Origin: Lachnospiraceae bacterium
Lineage (GTDB): Bacteria; Bacillota; Clostridia; Lachnospirales; Lachnospiraceae
Assembly (NCBI GenBank): GCA_024691425.1
Contig: JAILNQ010000016.1
Coordinates: forward strand, 1 to 64,000
Length of the DNA stretch: 64,000 nt
Direction of reading: 5' to 3'
The notes under the pieces were generated by a model. It was not told the origin of the DNA. It did not search any database and worked only from the letters and a program-made list of their open reading frames with translations. Shown here in pieces: positions 8,982-18,023 of the stretch (position 1 is the first letter of the stretch; the number at the start of each line of letters is the position of its first letter). Position numbers and translations under genes: made by a program.

Positions 8982-10831
8982 CTGTTTATGATCTTCTCCA
9001 CAATGGATTCGCAGTCGATCCCGACCTCATGTGCCAGAATGCTGACATTGCCGTGCTCGACATAATCATCAGGAAGCGAGCAGACGAGCACTTCCGCATT
9101 CACTCCGTTATCGTCCGCATAAGCCCTGACATGCTCGCCGAATCCGCCGCTTGCGACATTCTCCTCGAGCGTGACTATAAGGCTGTGCTGCTTTGCAAGG
9201 TATGAGATCATCTCGCCGTCGATCGGCTTGACGAAACGGGCATTTATGAGCGATACGTGCTTCCCGTATTCATTCTTCAGCACCATCCTCACCTGTTCTG
9301 CGGTCTTGACCATGCTTCCGACCGCGAAAAGCGCTATCCCGCTCTCCTCATATATGATCTCGCTCTGCGCGTAGATTATGGGCTTGCGGTATTCCTCAAG
9401 TCCGTCATATGCAAGTCCCCTCGGATATCTGATCGCGACAGGCGAGCCGTATTTTACCGCAAACTTGAGCATGTCCGACAGCTCCCACTTATTCTTCGGA
9501 GCCATGACGGTCATGTTCGGAATGCTCGATAAATACGATAAATCGAAGATTCCTTGATGCGTCTCGCCGTCCGAGCCTACGATCCCGGCCCTGTCTATAG
9601 CGAAAACGACCGGAAGATCCTGTATGCACACATCATGTATTATCTGATCGTACGCCCTCTGAAGGAATGACGAATATATCGCTACTATCGGTATGAAACC
9701 TCCCGCCGCGAGTCCCGCGGCGAAAGTCACTGCATGCTCCTCTGCGATCCCGACATCGAAGAACCTCTCCGGGAACCTGCGCGAAAACCGCTTCAGGCCG
9801 GTCCCGTCGGGCATCGCCGCAGTTATGGCGCACACCTTCTGGTTGCGCTCTGCGAGCTTCAGCATGACCGTTGAGAAAACATCTGTGTAATTGGCTTTCG
9901 TCCTGTTGACCGCCGGAAGCCCTGTTTCGATATCAAAAGGCTCCGCGCCGTGGAATCTGGCAGGATGACGCTCTGCGGGAGCGTATCCCTTTCCTTTCTG
10001 CGTGAGCACATGGACGAGCACGCATTTAGGATATCTCCTGGCCTCCTTGAACACCTTCACCATTGCTTTTATGTCATGGCCGTCGACCGGTCCGAGATAT
10101 GTAATTCCCATATCCTCGAAGAACATGCCCGGCACGACGAGCTGCTTGAAACTGCTCTTGTACTTTTTCAGCTTGTCAACAACGGCTACGCCTCCGGGGA
10201 GCTTGTTCAGGGCATCCTCAAGTCCCATCTTGAAATTCCTGTATGCATCGGCCGTACGTATATCCTGCAGATAGCTCGAAACTCCGCCGACATTTTCAGC
10301 TATGGACATGTTGTTGTCATTGAGAACTATGATGTAATTTGTCTGAAGGTCCGCAGCGTTGTTGAGCGCTTCATAAGCCATTCCGCCGGTCAGAGCGCCA
10401 TCGCCTATGACCGCATAAACACCGAAATCCTCTCCGGAAAGGTCACGCGCCTTCACGAGCCCGAGTCCCGCGGAGATCGATGTCGAGGAATGTCCCGTAT
10501 CAAATGCATCGCAGTTCGACTCACGCCGTTTCGGGAAACCGCTGATTCCGCCGAATTTTCTCAGCGAGTCGAAATCATCCTTACGTCCCGTCAGTATCTT
10601 GTGCGTATAGCTCTGATGCCCGACGTCCCATACGATCTTGTCCGACGGAAGATCCGCAACAAGGTGGAGCGCCATCGTAAGCTCGACCGCACCTAGATTG
10701 GATCCGAGATGTCCGCCGTTGACGCTTATCTTCTGAATGAGAAAATCACGTATTTCCTGAGCGAGCTCATCAAGATCACCCGCGCCGACATCCTTTATGT
10801 CATTCGTCTTCTTTATTGAATCGAGTATCAT
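8978..10831 (-). CDS. dxs: 1-deoxy-D-xylulose-5-phosphate synthase
   Basis: GHQSYTHKILTGR, GDGALTGGMAYEALNN, GIAEEHAVTFAAGLA; ATG at 10831 has SD AGGAG (ORF track starts at an upstream GTG, 10840). Confidence 0.96.
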   Translation of the reverse strand: MILDSIKKTNDIKDVGAGDLDELAQEIRDFLIQKISVNGGHLGSNLGAVELTMALHLVADLPSDKIVWDVGHQSYTHKILTGRKDDFDSLRKFGGISGFPKRRESNCDAFDTGHSSTSISAGLGLVKARDLSGEDFGVYAVIGDGALTGGMAYEALNNAADLQTNYIIVLNDNNMSIAENVGGVSSYLQDIRTADAYRNFKMGLEDALNKLPGGVAVVDKLKKYKSSFKQLVVPGMFFEDMGITYLGPVDGHDIKAMVKVFKEARRYPKCVLVHVLTQKGKGYAPAERHPARFHGAEPFDIETGLPAVNRTKANYTDVFSTVMLKLAERNQKVCAITAAMPDGTGLKRFSRRFPERFFDVGIAEEHAVTFAAGLAAGGFIPIVAIYSSFLQRAYDQIIHDVCIQDLPVVFAIDRAGIVGSDGETHQGIFDLSYLSSIPNMTVMAPKNKWELSDMLKFAVKYGSPVAIRYPRGLAYDGLEEYRKPIIYAQSEIIYEESGIALFAVGSMVKTAEQVRMVLKNEYGKHVSLINARFVKPIDGEMISYLAKQHSLIVTLEENVASGGFGEHVRAYADDNGVNAEVLVCSLPDDYVEHGNVSILAHEVGIDCESIVEKIINR

Positions 10832-10836
10832 GAAAA

Positions 10837-11031
10837 TCACTCCTCGTCGGACTGTCCGTCTTCCTCAAGAGCCGCTACTTTCGCCTCGACGTCATCGATT
10901 ATCTTCTGGCATCCGCCAAGAAGCTCCATTCCTTCCTTGTACACGGTAAAGGATTCCTCGAGCGGAAGCTCGTCATCGGACAGTTTTTCCATCAGTTCGT
11001 CTATCTTTTTGAAAGTTTCCTCAAGCGTCAT
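10837..11031 (-). CDS. xseB: Exodeoxyribonuclease VII small subunit
   Basis: MTLEETFKKIDELMEKLSDDELPLEESFTVYKEGMELLGGCQKIIDDVEAKV; adjacent to xseA. Confidence 0.92.
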   Translation of the reverse strand: MTLEETFKKIDELMEKLSDDELPLEESFTVYKEGMELLGGCQKIIDDVEAKVAALEEDGQSDEE

Positions 11032-11032
11032 T

Positions 11033-12232
11033 CTATTTCCTCTCTTCAACTCTGTCGGCGGTAGCGTATATACTGCCCTCACGCATCGTAAGGCGGAGCA
11101 TATCGCCGGGTTTTACATCGGTAACGTTTGTTATTTTATTCCCCTTCCCGTCTGTAACGGCCGCGAAGCCATGGCCGATCTTTTCAAGGGGCGACAGCGC
11201 CTTGTATTTTTCTATGTAGATGAGCATCCTGTTCCTGCAGCCGTCAAGCCTCTTCTTCATAAGGACATCGAGTTTTTCCTTACGGGAGGCGTATGCAAGC
11301 TTCTGAAGCTTCAGCTTCCCTCCCGGGCTTAACGCATCCATCCTAAGAGCCATCTGGCGGAGCGTATCCCTTCTGTCGCTGATGCGCTTTGTCATAAGCC
11401 TTTCCATGTTCATGCAGTGCATGTTCACATCTTTTATGAAATCGTCGAAAAGGAATACCGCAAGCTCTGCCGCCGCCGACGGCGTAGGTGCATGGACATC
11501 CGCTACCATGTCGGTTATGGACTGGTCATCGCCGTGTCCTACTGCGGATATCACAGGGATCCTGCAGTCGAAGATCGCTTTTGCGAGTGCTTCATCATTG
11601 AACGCCGAAAGATCCTCGTCCGAGCCGCCTCCGCGTCCGATTATTATGACGTCGACGCCTTCGGAACAAAGCTTTGCGATCCCCGAAATGATCGACTGTG
11701 CCGCGCCGTCTCCCTGGACGCTTGCCGCGGCGAGCACTATCTCGACTCCCGGATTGCGTCTTGCGCCGACCTGGCGTATGTCATGGATGACAGACCCCGT
11801 CGGGGACGTCACGACGCCGACCCTGAAGCAGTATTTCGGAACCGGATGCTTATACATCGGATCGAACATTCCTGATTCGGCGAGCTTTTTCTTGAGCTTC
11901 TCAAGCTCCTCGTGCTGAGCTCCTGCGCCTGCTTTCTTGACGCTTCTTACATACAGCTGATAGCTGCCCGATCTCTCATATGTGCTGACAGATCCCGAAG
12001 CCTCGATCTTATCGCCGTCAGACAGTCTCCAGGTCATCCTGGACGCATTCTGGCGGAACATAACGGCCGAAAGTATTCCCGATTCGTCTTTCAGTGTGAA
12101 ATAAACATGACCTGAGGAGTGATACTTAAGATTGCTGACCTCTCCCGAAACAGTAACGTTGTGCAGGAGATAGTCCTGCGAGAACATATTCTTGATGTAG
12201 GCATTGATCTGCCCGACTGTATAAATATTCAT
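11033..12232 (-). CDS. xseA: Exodeoxyribonuclease VII large subunit
   Basis: VTVSGEVSNLKYHSSGHVYFTLKDE, VIIIGRGGGSDEDLSAFNDE, PVISAVGHGDDQSITDMVADVHAPTPSAAAEL. Confidence 0.96.
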   Translation of the reverse strand: MNIYTVGQINAYIKNMFSQDYLLHNVTVSGEVSNLKYHSSGHVYFTLKDESGILSAVMFRQNASRMTWRLSDGDKIEASGSVSTYERSGSYQLYVRSVKKAGAGAQHEELEKLKKKLAESGMFDPMYKHPVPKYCFRVGVVTSPTGSVIHDIRQVGARRNPGVEIVLAAASVQGDGAAQSIISGIAKLCSEGVDVIIIGRGGGSDEDLSAFNDEALAKAIFDCRIPVISAVGHGDDQSITDMVADVHAPTPSAAAELAVFLFDDFIKDVNMHCMNMERLMTKRISDRRDTLRQMALRMDALSPGGKLKLQKLAYASRKEKLDVLMKKRLDGCRNRMLIYIEKYKALSPLEKIGHGFAAVTDGKGNKITNVTDVKPGDMLRLTMREGSIYATADRVEERK

Positions 12233-12237
12233 AAAAT

Positions 12238-12666
12238 CTATTTGGCAAGCGTTGCCAGAATGCCGTTAACGAACGGAGCCGAAGACTCCTGTCCGAACCT
12301 CTTCGAAAGCTCGACTGCCTCGTCTATAGCGACTCCTACCGGGATGTCATCATCATACAGAAGCTCGTAAACTGCGAGCCTCAGCACGGAAAGCTCAACC
12401 TTTCCGATCCTTGAAATGCTCCATCCCTTCGCGGCGCTGTCGATCTTTTCATCTATCTCAGGAAGAAGACCGACTATGCGTTCGTACTTGTCTTCTATAT
12501 ATTTTCTGTCCTTTTCCGGTATATCCGCTCCCGTGCTCGAAACATCCTCATCCGCGATGTCATCCTCGAAGAACAGGCGCAGCTGCTCCGGCATATCCGC
12601 AGGATCATTGAACTCGATTCTGAACAGAAGCTTGAATAAGTGCTCCCTAACTAGCGATCTTGTCAT
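12238..12666 (-). CDS. nusB: Transcription antitermination factor NusB
   Basis: LVREHLFKLLFRIEF...ISRIGKVELSVLRLAVYELLYDDDIPVGVAIDEAVELSKRFG...FVNGILATLAK. Confidence 0.95.
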   Translation of the reverse strand: MTRSLVREHLFKLLFRIEFNDPADMPEQLRLFFEDDIADEDVSSTGADIPEKDRKYIEDKYERIVGLLPEIDEKIDSAAKGWSISRIGKVELSVLRLAVYELLYDDDIPVGVAIDEAVELSKRFGQESSAPFVNGILATLAK

Positions 12667-12676
12667 CTTTTACCGC

Positions 12677-13039
12677 CTATTTCAGATCAACGCATGCGAT
12701 CCTGATATTGATATCCGAAACCTCAAGCCCGGTCATGCTCTCGATCGAAGTCCTTACGCGTTCCTGGACCGCCTTACCTACCGCCGGAAGCGAAAATCCG
12801 TATTTTACGGCAATTGCCATATCTACCGAAACTATCCTGTCACAGACCTCAACACGAAGATCCTTTGAATAGTTCTTGATGCCGACTATGTTCTTGAACT
12901 CGTTCGGCTTGCTCTCACCGATTACGTAAGAGACTCCCTCTATCTCCCCTGCCGCGATCACGGCGATATTGGCAACTACTTCGTCTGATATCCTTACATC
13001 GCCCATTGCCTCATCACAAACAGCATAATTCTCTTCCAT
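12677..13039 (-). CDS. Asp23/Gls24 family envelope stress response protein
   Basis: VRISDEVVANIAVIAAGEIEGV...VSVDMAIAVKYGFSLPAVGKAVQERVRTSIESMTGLEVSDINI; upstream of nusB as is typical. Confidence 0.93.
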   Translation of the reverse strand: MEENYAVCDEAMGDVRISDEVVANIAVIAAGEIEGVSYVIGESKPNEFKNIVGIKNYSKDLRVEVCDRIVSVDMAIAVKYGFSLPAVGKAVQERVRTSIESMTGLEVSDINIRIACVDLK

Positions 13040-13101
13040 GATTTTTCCTCCAGAATTCTATTTGCAACACTTCATAAATTTTATCACAACAATCGGTTTT
13101 T

Positions 13102-14427
13102 TCATAGCGAAATCATGAACAGATTTCTCTCGGGAAATTCAACGTAGCGCACGTTGGTCCTGCCCAGATATTCGAAAACGTTCTCATTTTTGAACAGATG
13201 ATCCTGTATCTGCTCGAAAACCTCAGGCGATGACGCTTTGACGTACATGAGCATTTCGCCAGATGCGAGCGCGGATTCGAACGCCCTGTAGAACTGCTGC
13301 CTGTCGACTTGTGTGAAATACAGTCCTTCGTGACGGTAGTAGCTGTCCTCCATCGAATTGCACTTCGGCATCGGCACTACAGGCTCGGGATCGTGGGTTC
13401 CGATCATATATCCGTCATCCACTAAGAAGAACTCGTAGTTAACATCGATATCCCTCGAAAGCGTGCCGTCGGAATTGAGCAGCGTTATCGCCGCGTCCCC
13501 CCAGGTGACATCAACGTTATAGTACATGCCGTTGCATTTCACGATATTCCATACATGGCCGCCCCACTCGGCGTTTTCGGCATCATCCAGCTCGCCTGCA
13601 TCCGGAACGCCGTTCCTTCCGCATGCCGTCCCGTTAACCAGTGTGCAGAAAATCCCCATCCTGTTGAGTATGAGCTGCATCACCTTCGTATACCCCTGGC
13701 ACACCGTCCGGCCGTTCTCGACAACGCTCAGGATGTTCTGATTGTTCTCGGAATCGACGGCATATTCATTTTCAGTGATCAGCCTGTCATATACGTATTT
13801 TATCTTCTCGTAATCGCTGCCCTCATGCGGGGCCATCGAGATGAAATCATCAACATAAGCATCAACCTTGCTCTTCTTCATCTCGGCCTCTTCAGACGTC
13901 ATGATGTATGTTCCGGAAAAGGCTATCTTCTTCACTGAGCCTGCGCTCACGTATTTAACGATAGAATACCCTTTTACATAGAAAATCTCGGGATGGTCGA
14001 CCATGACCGCACGGAATGCGAGATCGACTTCATCAGGGTCGATGCTTGAAATCTCGATCTTCTCGAGCATTTCCGTGAGGATGGCATATATCTCGAGATA
14101 GCAGTTCCTTCCATTCTCATCGAGCTGGCTGTACGCAAAGTTGGAATCATCATCTATGAGGAGATTCTGGGCCACCTGTGCGAGCGTCCTTTCGGGAAGC
14201 GAGGCGGCGGCATTGTCCTCTGCCTCACCCGATTCGACCACGTTCACGCTCGTCTCGTGAACATCTCCGTTTATGTCTATGACCTGTATCGCCCCGGAAT
14301 TATCCTTCTGGGGCTGTGAGGGCAGCGTGATCGGTTTTTTTACGAAACCGCATCCGCATAAGCTTAAGGCTAAAACGGCTATAACATATGTTATTATTTT
14401 CAGTTCAGTTTTTCGAGAACTCTTCAA
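13102..14427 (-). CDS. Putative lipoprotein with transglutaminase-like domain
   Basis: Signal/lipobox-like LSLCGCG; Cys-His-Asp core VCQGYTKVMQLIL ... WGGHVWNIVKCNGMYYNVDVTWGD. Confidence 0.82.
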   Translation of the reverse strand: MKSSRKTELKIITYVIAVLALSLCGCGFVKKPITLPSQPQKDNSGAIQVIDINGDVHETSVNVVESGEAEDNAAASLPERTLAQVAQNLLIDDDSNFAYSQLDENGRNCYLEIYAILTEMLEKIEISSIDPDEVDLAFRAVMVDHPEIFYVKGYSIVKYVSAGSVKKIAFSGTYIMTSEEAEMKKSKVDAYVDDFISMAPHEGSDYEKIKYVYDRLITENEYAVDSENNQNILSVVENGRTVCQGYTKVMQLILNRMGIFCTLVNGTACGRNGVPDAGELDDAENAEWGGHVWNIVKCNGMYYNVDVTWGDAAITLLNSDGTLSRDIDVNYEFFLVDDGYMIGTHDPEPVVPMPKCNSMEDSYYRHEGLYFTQVDRQQFYRAFESALASGEMLMYVKASSPEVFEQIQDHLFKNENVFEYLGRTNVRYVEFPERNLFMISL

Positions 14428-16009
14428 GCTTCAGCCCCTCATTCCTTTCAAGAGTCATCCCGATGCTCCAGCTGTTGATGAACAGGAGCAGAGGTCTGTC
14501 CTTAAGGTCAGTGACTTTCTTCATGTCGCTCGTTCCGGTGAGCGTATCGATATTTACCTCATCGCGGTTCGCGATCCATCTTATGTGCCCGTAAGGCAGC
14601 GTATCCATTCTTATCTCGACGTTGTATTCATTCTCCAAGCGGTATTTCAGCACTTCGAACTGCAGGACGCCCACTACTCCGACGATTATCTCCTCAAGTC
14701 CCGAATTCAGCTCGCGGAATATCTGTATCGCGCCTTCCTGCGCGATCTGGGTGATCCCCTTCACGAACTGCTTGCGCTTCATCGTGTCTATCTGCCTGAC
14801 TCTTGCGAAGTGTTCAGGCGCGAAGGTCGGTATCCCTTCATATTCGAACTTCACATCCGGCGAGCATACTGTATCTCCTATCGAGAAGATGCCAGGATCG
14901 AAAACTCCTATGATGTCTCCGGCGTATGCCTCATCAACTATATGCCTCTCGCTCGCCATCATCTGCTGCGGCTGCGAAAGACGCATGACTTTCCCGCCCT
15001 GGACATGGAGCACTTCCATCCCCGCGTCGAATTTCCCGGAGCATATGCGCATGAATGCGATCCTGTCGCGGTGCGCTTTGTTCATGTTCGCCTGTATCTT
15101 GAACACGAACGCAGAAAAATCAGACGACATCGGATCTATCACTCCGGCATCCGAAGTCCTCGGAAGCGGCGAGGATGTCATCTTGAGGAAATTCTTAAGG
15201 AAAAGCTCAACTCCGAAATTCGTGAGTGCCGATCCGAAGAATACCGGCGAAAGCATGCCGGCATCAACCTCATCCTGGTCGAAGCTGCTTCCTGCGCCGT
15301 CAAGAAGCTCAACGTCCTCCATGAGCTTTTCAAAAGCGCTCTCCCCGAGCGCCGCAAGAAGGGCATCCTTATCCTTAAGAGGAATCTTTGTAGCAACACC
15401 TTCCTTAGTTCCCTTCTGCGTATCCGAATAGATAACGATCAGCTCCCTCTGCCTGTCATATACGCCCTTGAAATCCTTTCCGGAGCCGATGGGCCAGTTC
15501 ATCGGGCATGTAGGTATGCCGAGCTCGTTCTCTATATCATCAAGAAGCTCGAACGGGTCCCTTGCGTCCCTGTCGAGCTTGTTCATGAACGTGAATATAG
15601 GTATCTTCCTCATCGCGCAGACCTTGAAGAGCTTTCTGGTCTGCGGCTCTACGCCCTTTGCGGCATCAATGACCATCACCGCGGAATCGGCCGCCATCAG
15701 CGTTCTGTAGGTATCCTCCGAGAAATCCTGATGGCCGGGCGTATCGAGAATGTTGATGCAGAAGCCTCCGTAATTGAACTGCAGTACCGATGAAGTGACC
15801 GAAATACCTCTTTCCTTCTCGATCTCCATCCAATCAGAGACTGCATGCCTTGCCGTCGCCTTTCCCTTTACGCTTCCGGCGAGGTTTATGGCGCCTCCGT
15901 ATAATAGGAATTTCTCCGTCAGCGTAGTCTTACCTGCATCGGGGTGCGAAATGATCGCAAATGTTCTTCTTTTTTCTATCTCGCTTCTCAGCGGATTATT
16001 GTCTGCCAT
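14405..16009 (-). CDS. prfC: Peptide chain release factor 3
   Basis: EIEKRRTFAIISHPDAGKTTLTEKFLLYGGAI, ERGISVTSSVLQF, DTPGHQDFSEDTYRTLMAADSAVMVIDAAKGVE. Confidence 0.96.
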   Translation of the reverse strand: MADNNPLRSEIEKRRTFAIISHPDAGKTTLTEKFLLYGGAINLAGSVKGKATARHAVSDWMEIEKERGISVTSSVLQFNYGGFCINILDTPGHQDFSEDTYRTLMAADSAVMVIDAAKGVEPQTRKLFKVCAMRKIPIFTFMNKLDRDARDPFELLDDIENELGIPTCPMNWPIGSGKDFKGVYDRQRELIVIYSDTQKGTKEGVATKIPLKDKDALLAALGESAFEKLMEDVELLDGAGSSFDQDEVDAGMLSPVFFGSALTNFGVELFLKNFLKMTSSPLPRTSDAGVIDPMSSDFSAFVFKIQANMNKAHRDRIAFMRICSGKFDAGMEVLHVQGGKVMRLSQPQQMMASERHIVDEAYAGDIIGVFDPGIFSIGDTVCSPDVKFEYEGIPTFAPEHFARVRQIDTMKRKQFVKGITQIAQEGAIQIFRELNSGLEEIIVGVVGVLQFEVLKYRLENEYNVEIRMDTLPYGHIRWIANRDEVNIDTLTGTSDMKKVTDLKDRPLLLFINSWSIGMTLERNEGLKLEEFSKN

Positions 16010-16258
16010 GATCTGCTGTTCCTTTGTAAATATCGTATGTTATTTATCTATAAAACACTGTTGACCGCACTGGTCGGCATTTTGCATCACTTTTCTCTAT
16101 ATACGTCTCCGTTATTGAATGTGCTTTATCGTCGTTATTTGAGCCTGAAAGCACAATATCTTGATTTTTCGCGTTAGCCTACTCTAACAACTGTCATATC
16201 ATTTCAGAATGTGATATATGGACCTCCTTCATATAACAGAAGCTGCTTTTACTTAAGA

Positions 16259-17455
16259 TCAGAGGATATTTGTTCCTTCTATCCTGGATCTCTGTGCTTC
16301 AGGAACGTCCAGATATGCGAGAACTGACGCGGCGATATCCGCAAATGTCGGCCGTGTTCCGAGGTTTCCGGCCTTTGTGCCTTTAGCGGGGGCAAAATCC
16401 TTTCCGCAGGCTACGAACGGGACATATTCCCTCGTATGGTCCGTCGACTTCAGATATCCGGGATCACACCCGTGGTCCGCCGTGATCATGAGTATATCGT
16501 CATCTCTCAGCTTTCCTGCTATCGCAGGCAGCCTTTCATCAAGGTACGCAACCGCACGCGCATACCCGTCGATATCGCGCCTGTGGCCGTAGAGCATGTC
16601 ATAATCAACGAGATTTACGAAGAGAAGACCGTTAAAATCCCTGTCGAGATACTCGATCGTCTTATTGATCCCGTCCTCGTTCCCTGTCGTGTATGTGTAC
16701 TCTGTCAGGCCGTCTCCGGCGAAAATGTCGTTGATCTTTCCTATTCCTATAACATCATATCCGTTATCGGAAAGAACGTTCAGCATCGTATCCTTCGGCG
16801 GAACCAGCGAGAAATCATGTCTTCTCGGCGTTCTTTCATAATGGCCGCTAGGTCCGGCAAAAGGTCTTGCTATAACCCTTCCTACACCATATTTTCCTGT
16901 CAGCATCTTTCTTGCCGTGCGACAAATGTCATAGAGCTCTTCGCAGGGGACGATATCCTCATGCGCGGCGATCTGGAATACCGAATCGGCCGAAGTGTAC
17001 ACTATCAGCTTTCCGGTCCTGACATGCTCGTCCCCGTAATCAGCTATAACCTTTGTACCAGAATAAGGAAGGTTGCACAGAACCCCTCTTCCGGTCTTTT
17101 TTTCGAATTCGCTTATAAGATCGTCCGGGAAGCCGCCCGGAAACGTCGGGAGCGGATCAGGGGAAATAAGTCCCGCGATCTCCCAGTGTCCGATGGTGGT
17201 GTCCTTACCCATTGATTTTTCCGTGAGCCTGGCATAAGTGCCCGTCGGCTCTATATCCATCTCCGGAATCTGCCTGGCGCATTTAATGCCGTCTATCTTG
17301 AAAAGTCCCATCTTAGCGAGATTTTCCGCACGGAAGTGCTCGCTCTTGGTGCATGAGCCGAGGGTATCAGTACCGGCATCGCCAAATGCCGCGGCATCAG
17401 GCGCCGCGCCTATTCCGAAGCTGTCCATTACAATGATCACTGCTCTTTTTGCCAT
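16259..17455 (-). CDS. deoB: Phosphopentomutase
   Basis: RAVIIVMDSFGIGAAPDAAAFGDAGTDTLG ... GHWEIAGL ... DHGCDPGYLKSTDHTREYVPFVACG. Confidence 0.96.
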   Translation of the reverse strand: MAKRAVIIVMDSFGIGAAPDAAAFGDAGTDTLGSCTKSEHFRAENLAKMGLFKIDGIKCARQIPEMDIEPTGTYARLTEKSMGKDTTIGHWEIAGLISPDPLPTFPGGFPDDLISEFEKKTGRGVLCNLPYSGTKVIADYGDEHVRTGKLIVYTSADSVFQIAAHEDIVPCEELYDICRTARKMLTGKYGVGRVIARPFAGPSGHYERTPRRHDFSLVPPKDTMLNVLSDNGYDVIGIGKINDIFAGDGLTEYTYTTGNEDGINKTIEYLDRDFNGLLFVNLVDYDMLYGHRRDIDGYARAVAYLDERLPAIAGKLRDDDILMITADHGCDPGYLKSTDHTREYVPFVACGKDFAPAKGTKAGNLGTRPTFADIAASVLAYLDVPEAQRSRIEGTNIL

Positions 17456-17488
17456 AATACGCTCCTTTACATAGCATTTTCTGCATTA

Positions 17489-17517
17489 TTTTATCACACA
17501 AGCGTTTTGTTGTTAAG
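17489..17517 (-). promoter_or_regulatory. Sigma-A-type promoter for deoB
   Basis: Minus strand TTAACA-N17-TAAAAT with TGn upstream of the -10; deoB has SD AAAGGAG. Confidence 0.6.
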
Positions 17518-17965
17518 GTTAATGCATCAATAACAGCGGCTATGCTTATAAAGGATAATTGCTCGAAAATTCTCCCTATTATTTTGCAATTTTCGGAATT
17601 TCACATAATTTGCGTGTTTTATCCACATTTTCATGTCATGTGGCAAATGTGCGTTCGAAATGTCAGATTATGTAAAACTTGCAAGCCCTGTAAGTCGCAT
17701 AAATACGCATTATATAACGCGTGCTATTCATATTTGTTCATTTATTAAGGCTTGTTTTACTATTTTGCTATTTTGTGGAAAACTTCATTTTTGTTGTCAG
17801 TTTAGCTTTTATAACGTCAGAAATCTAATTGAGCGGCAAACGTTGACGGACGTTTTTTAATATAATTATCTGACAATTCCTGTTGTTATCCTACCGCAAA
17901 CATTATCTATCCCCAGGACATGATCATATTGTCATTTGTTGCTTTTTTATTATAACAAGCATAAA

Positions 17966-18008
17966 GAAAACCCCTGTCTGTGCTGTAAGAAGCACGTACA
18001 GGGGTTTA
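17966..18008 (-). terminator. Rho-independent terminator 3' of pnp
   Basis: Minus strand AACCCCTGTacgtgcttcttacagcacagACAGGGGTTTTCTTTAT, 16 bp after the pnp stop. Confidence 0.75.
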
Positions 18009-18023
18009 TCTGACTTATATTAC

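Noticed and set aside
14273-15793. 506-aa plus-strand ORF
   Set aside because: Antisense to prfC, whose product is unmistakable; Arg/His/Tyr/Leu-rich translation typical of a shadow frame.
17542-17860. Small plus-strand ORFs (68 and 75 aa) in the AT-rich gap
   Set aside because: No SD, biased Cys/His/Tyr-rich composition, overlapping in different frames.
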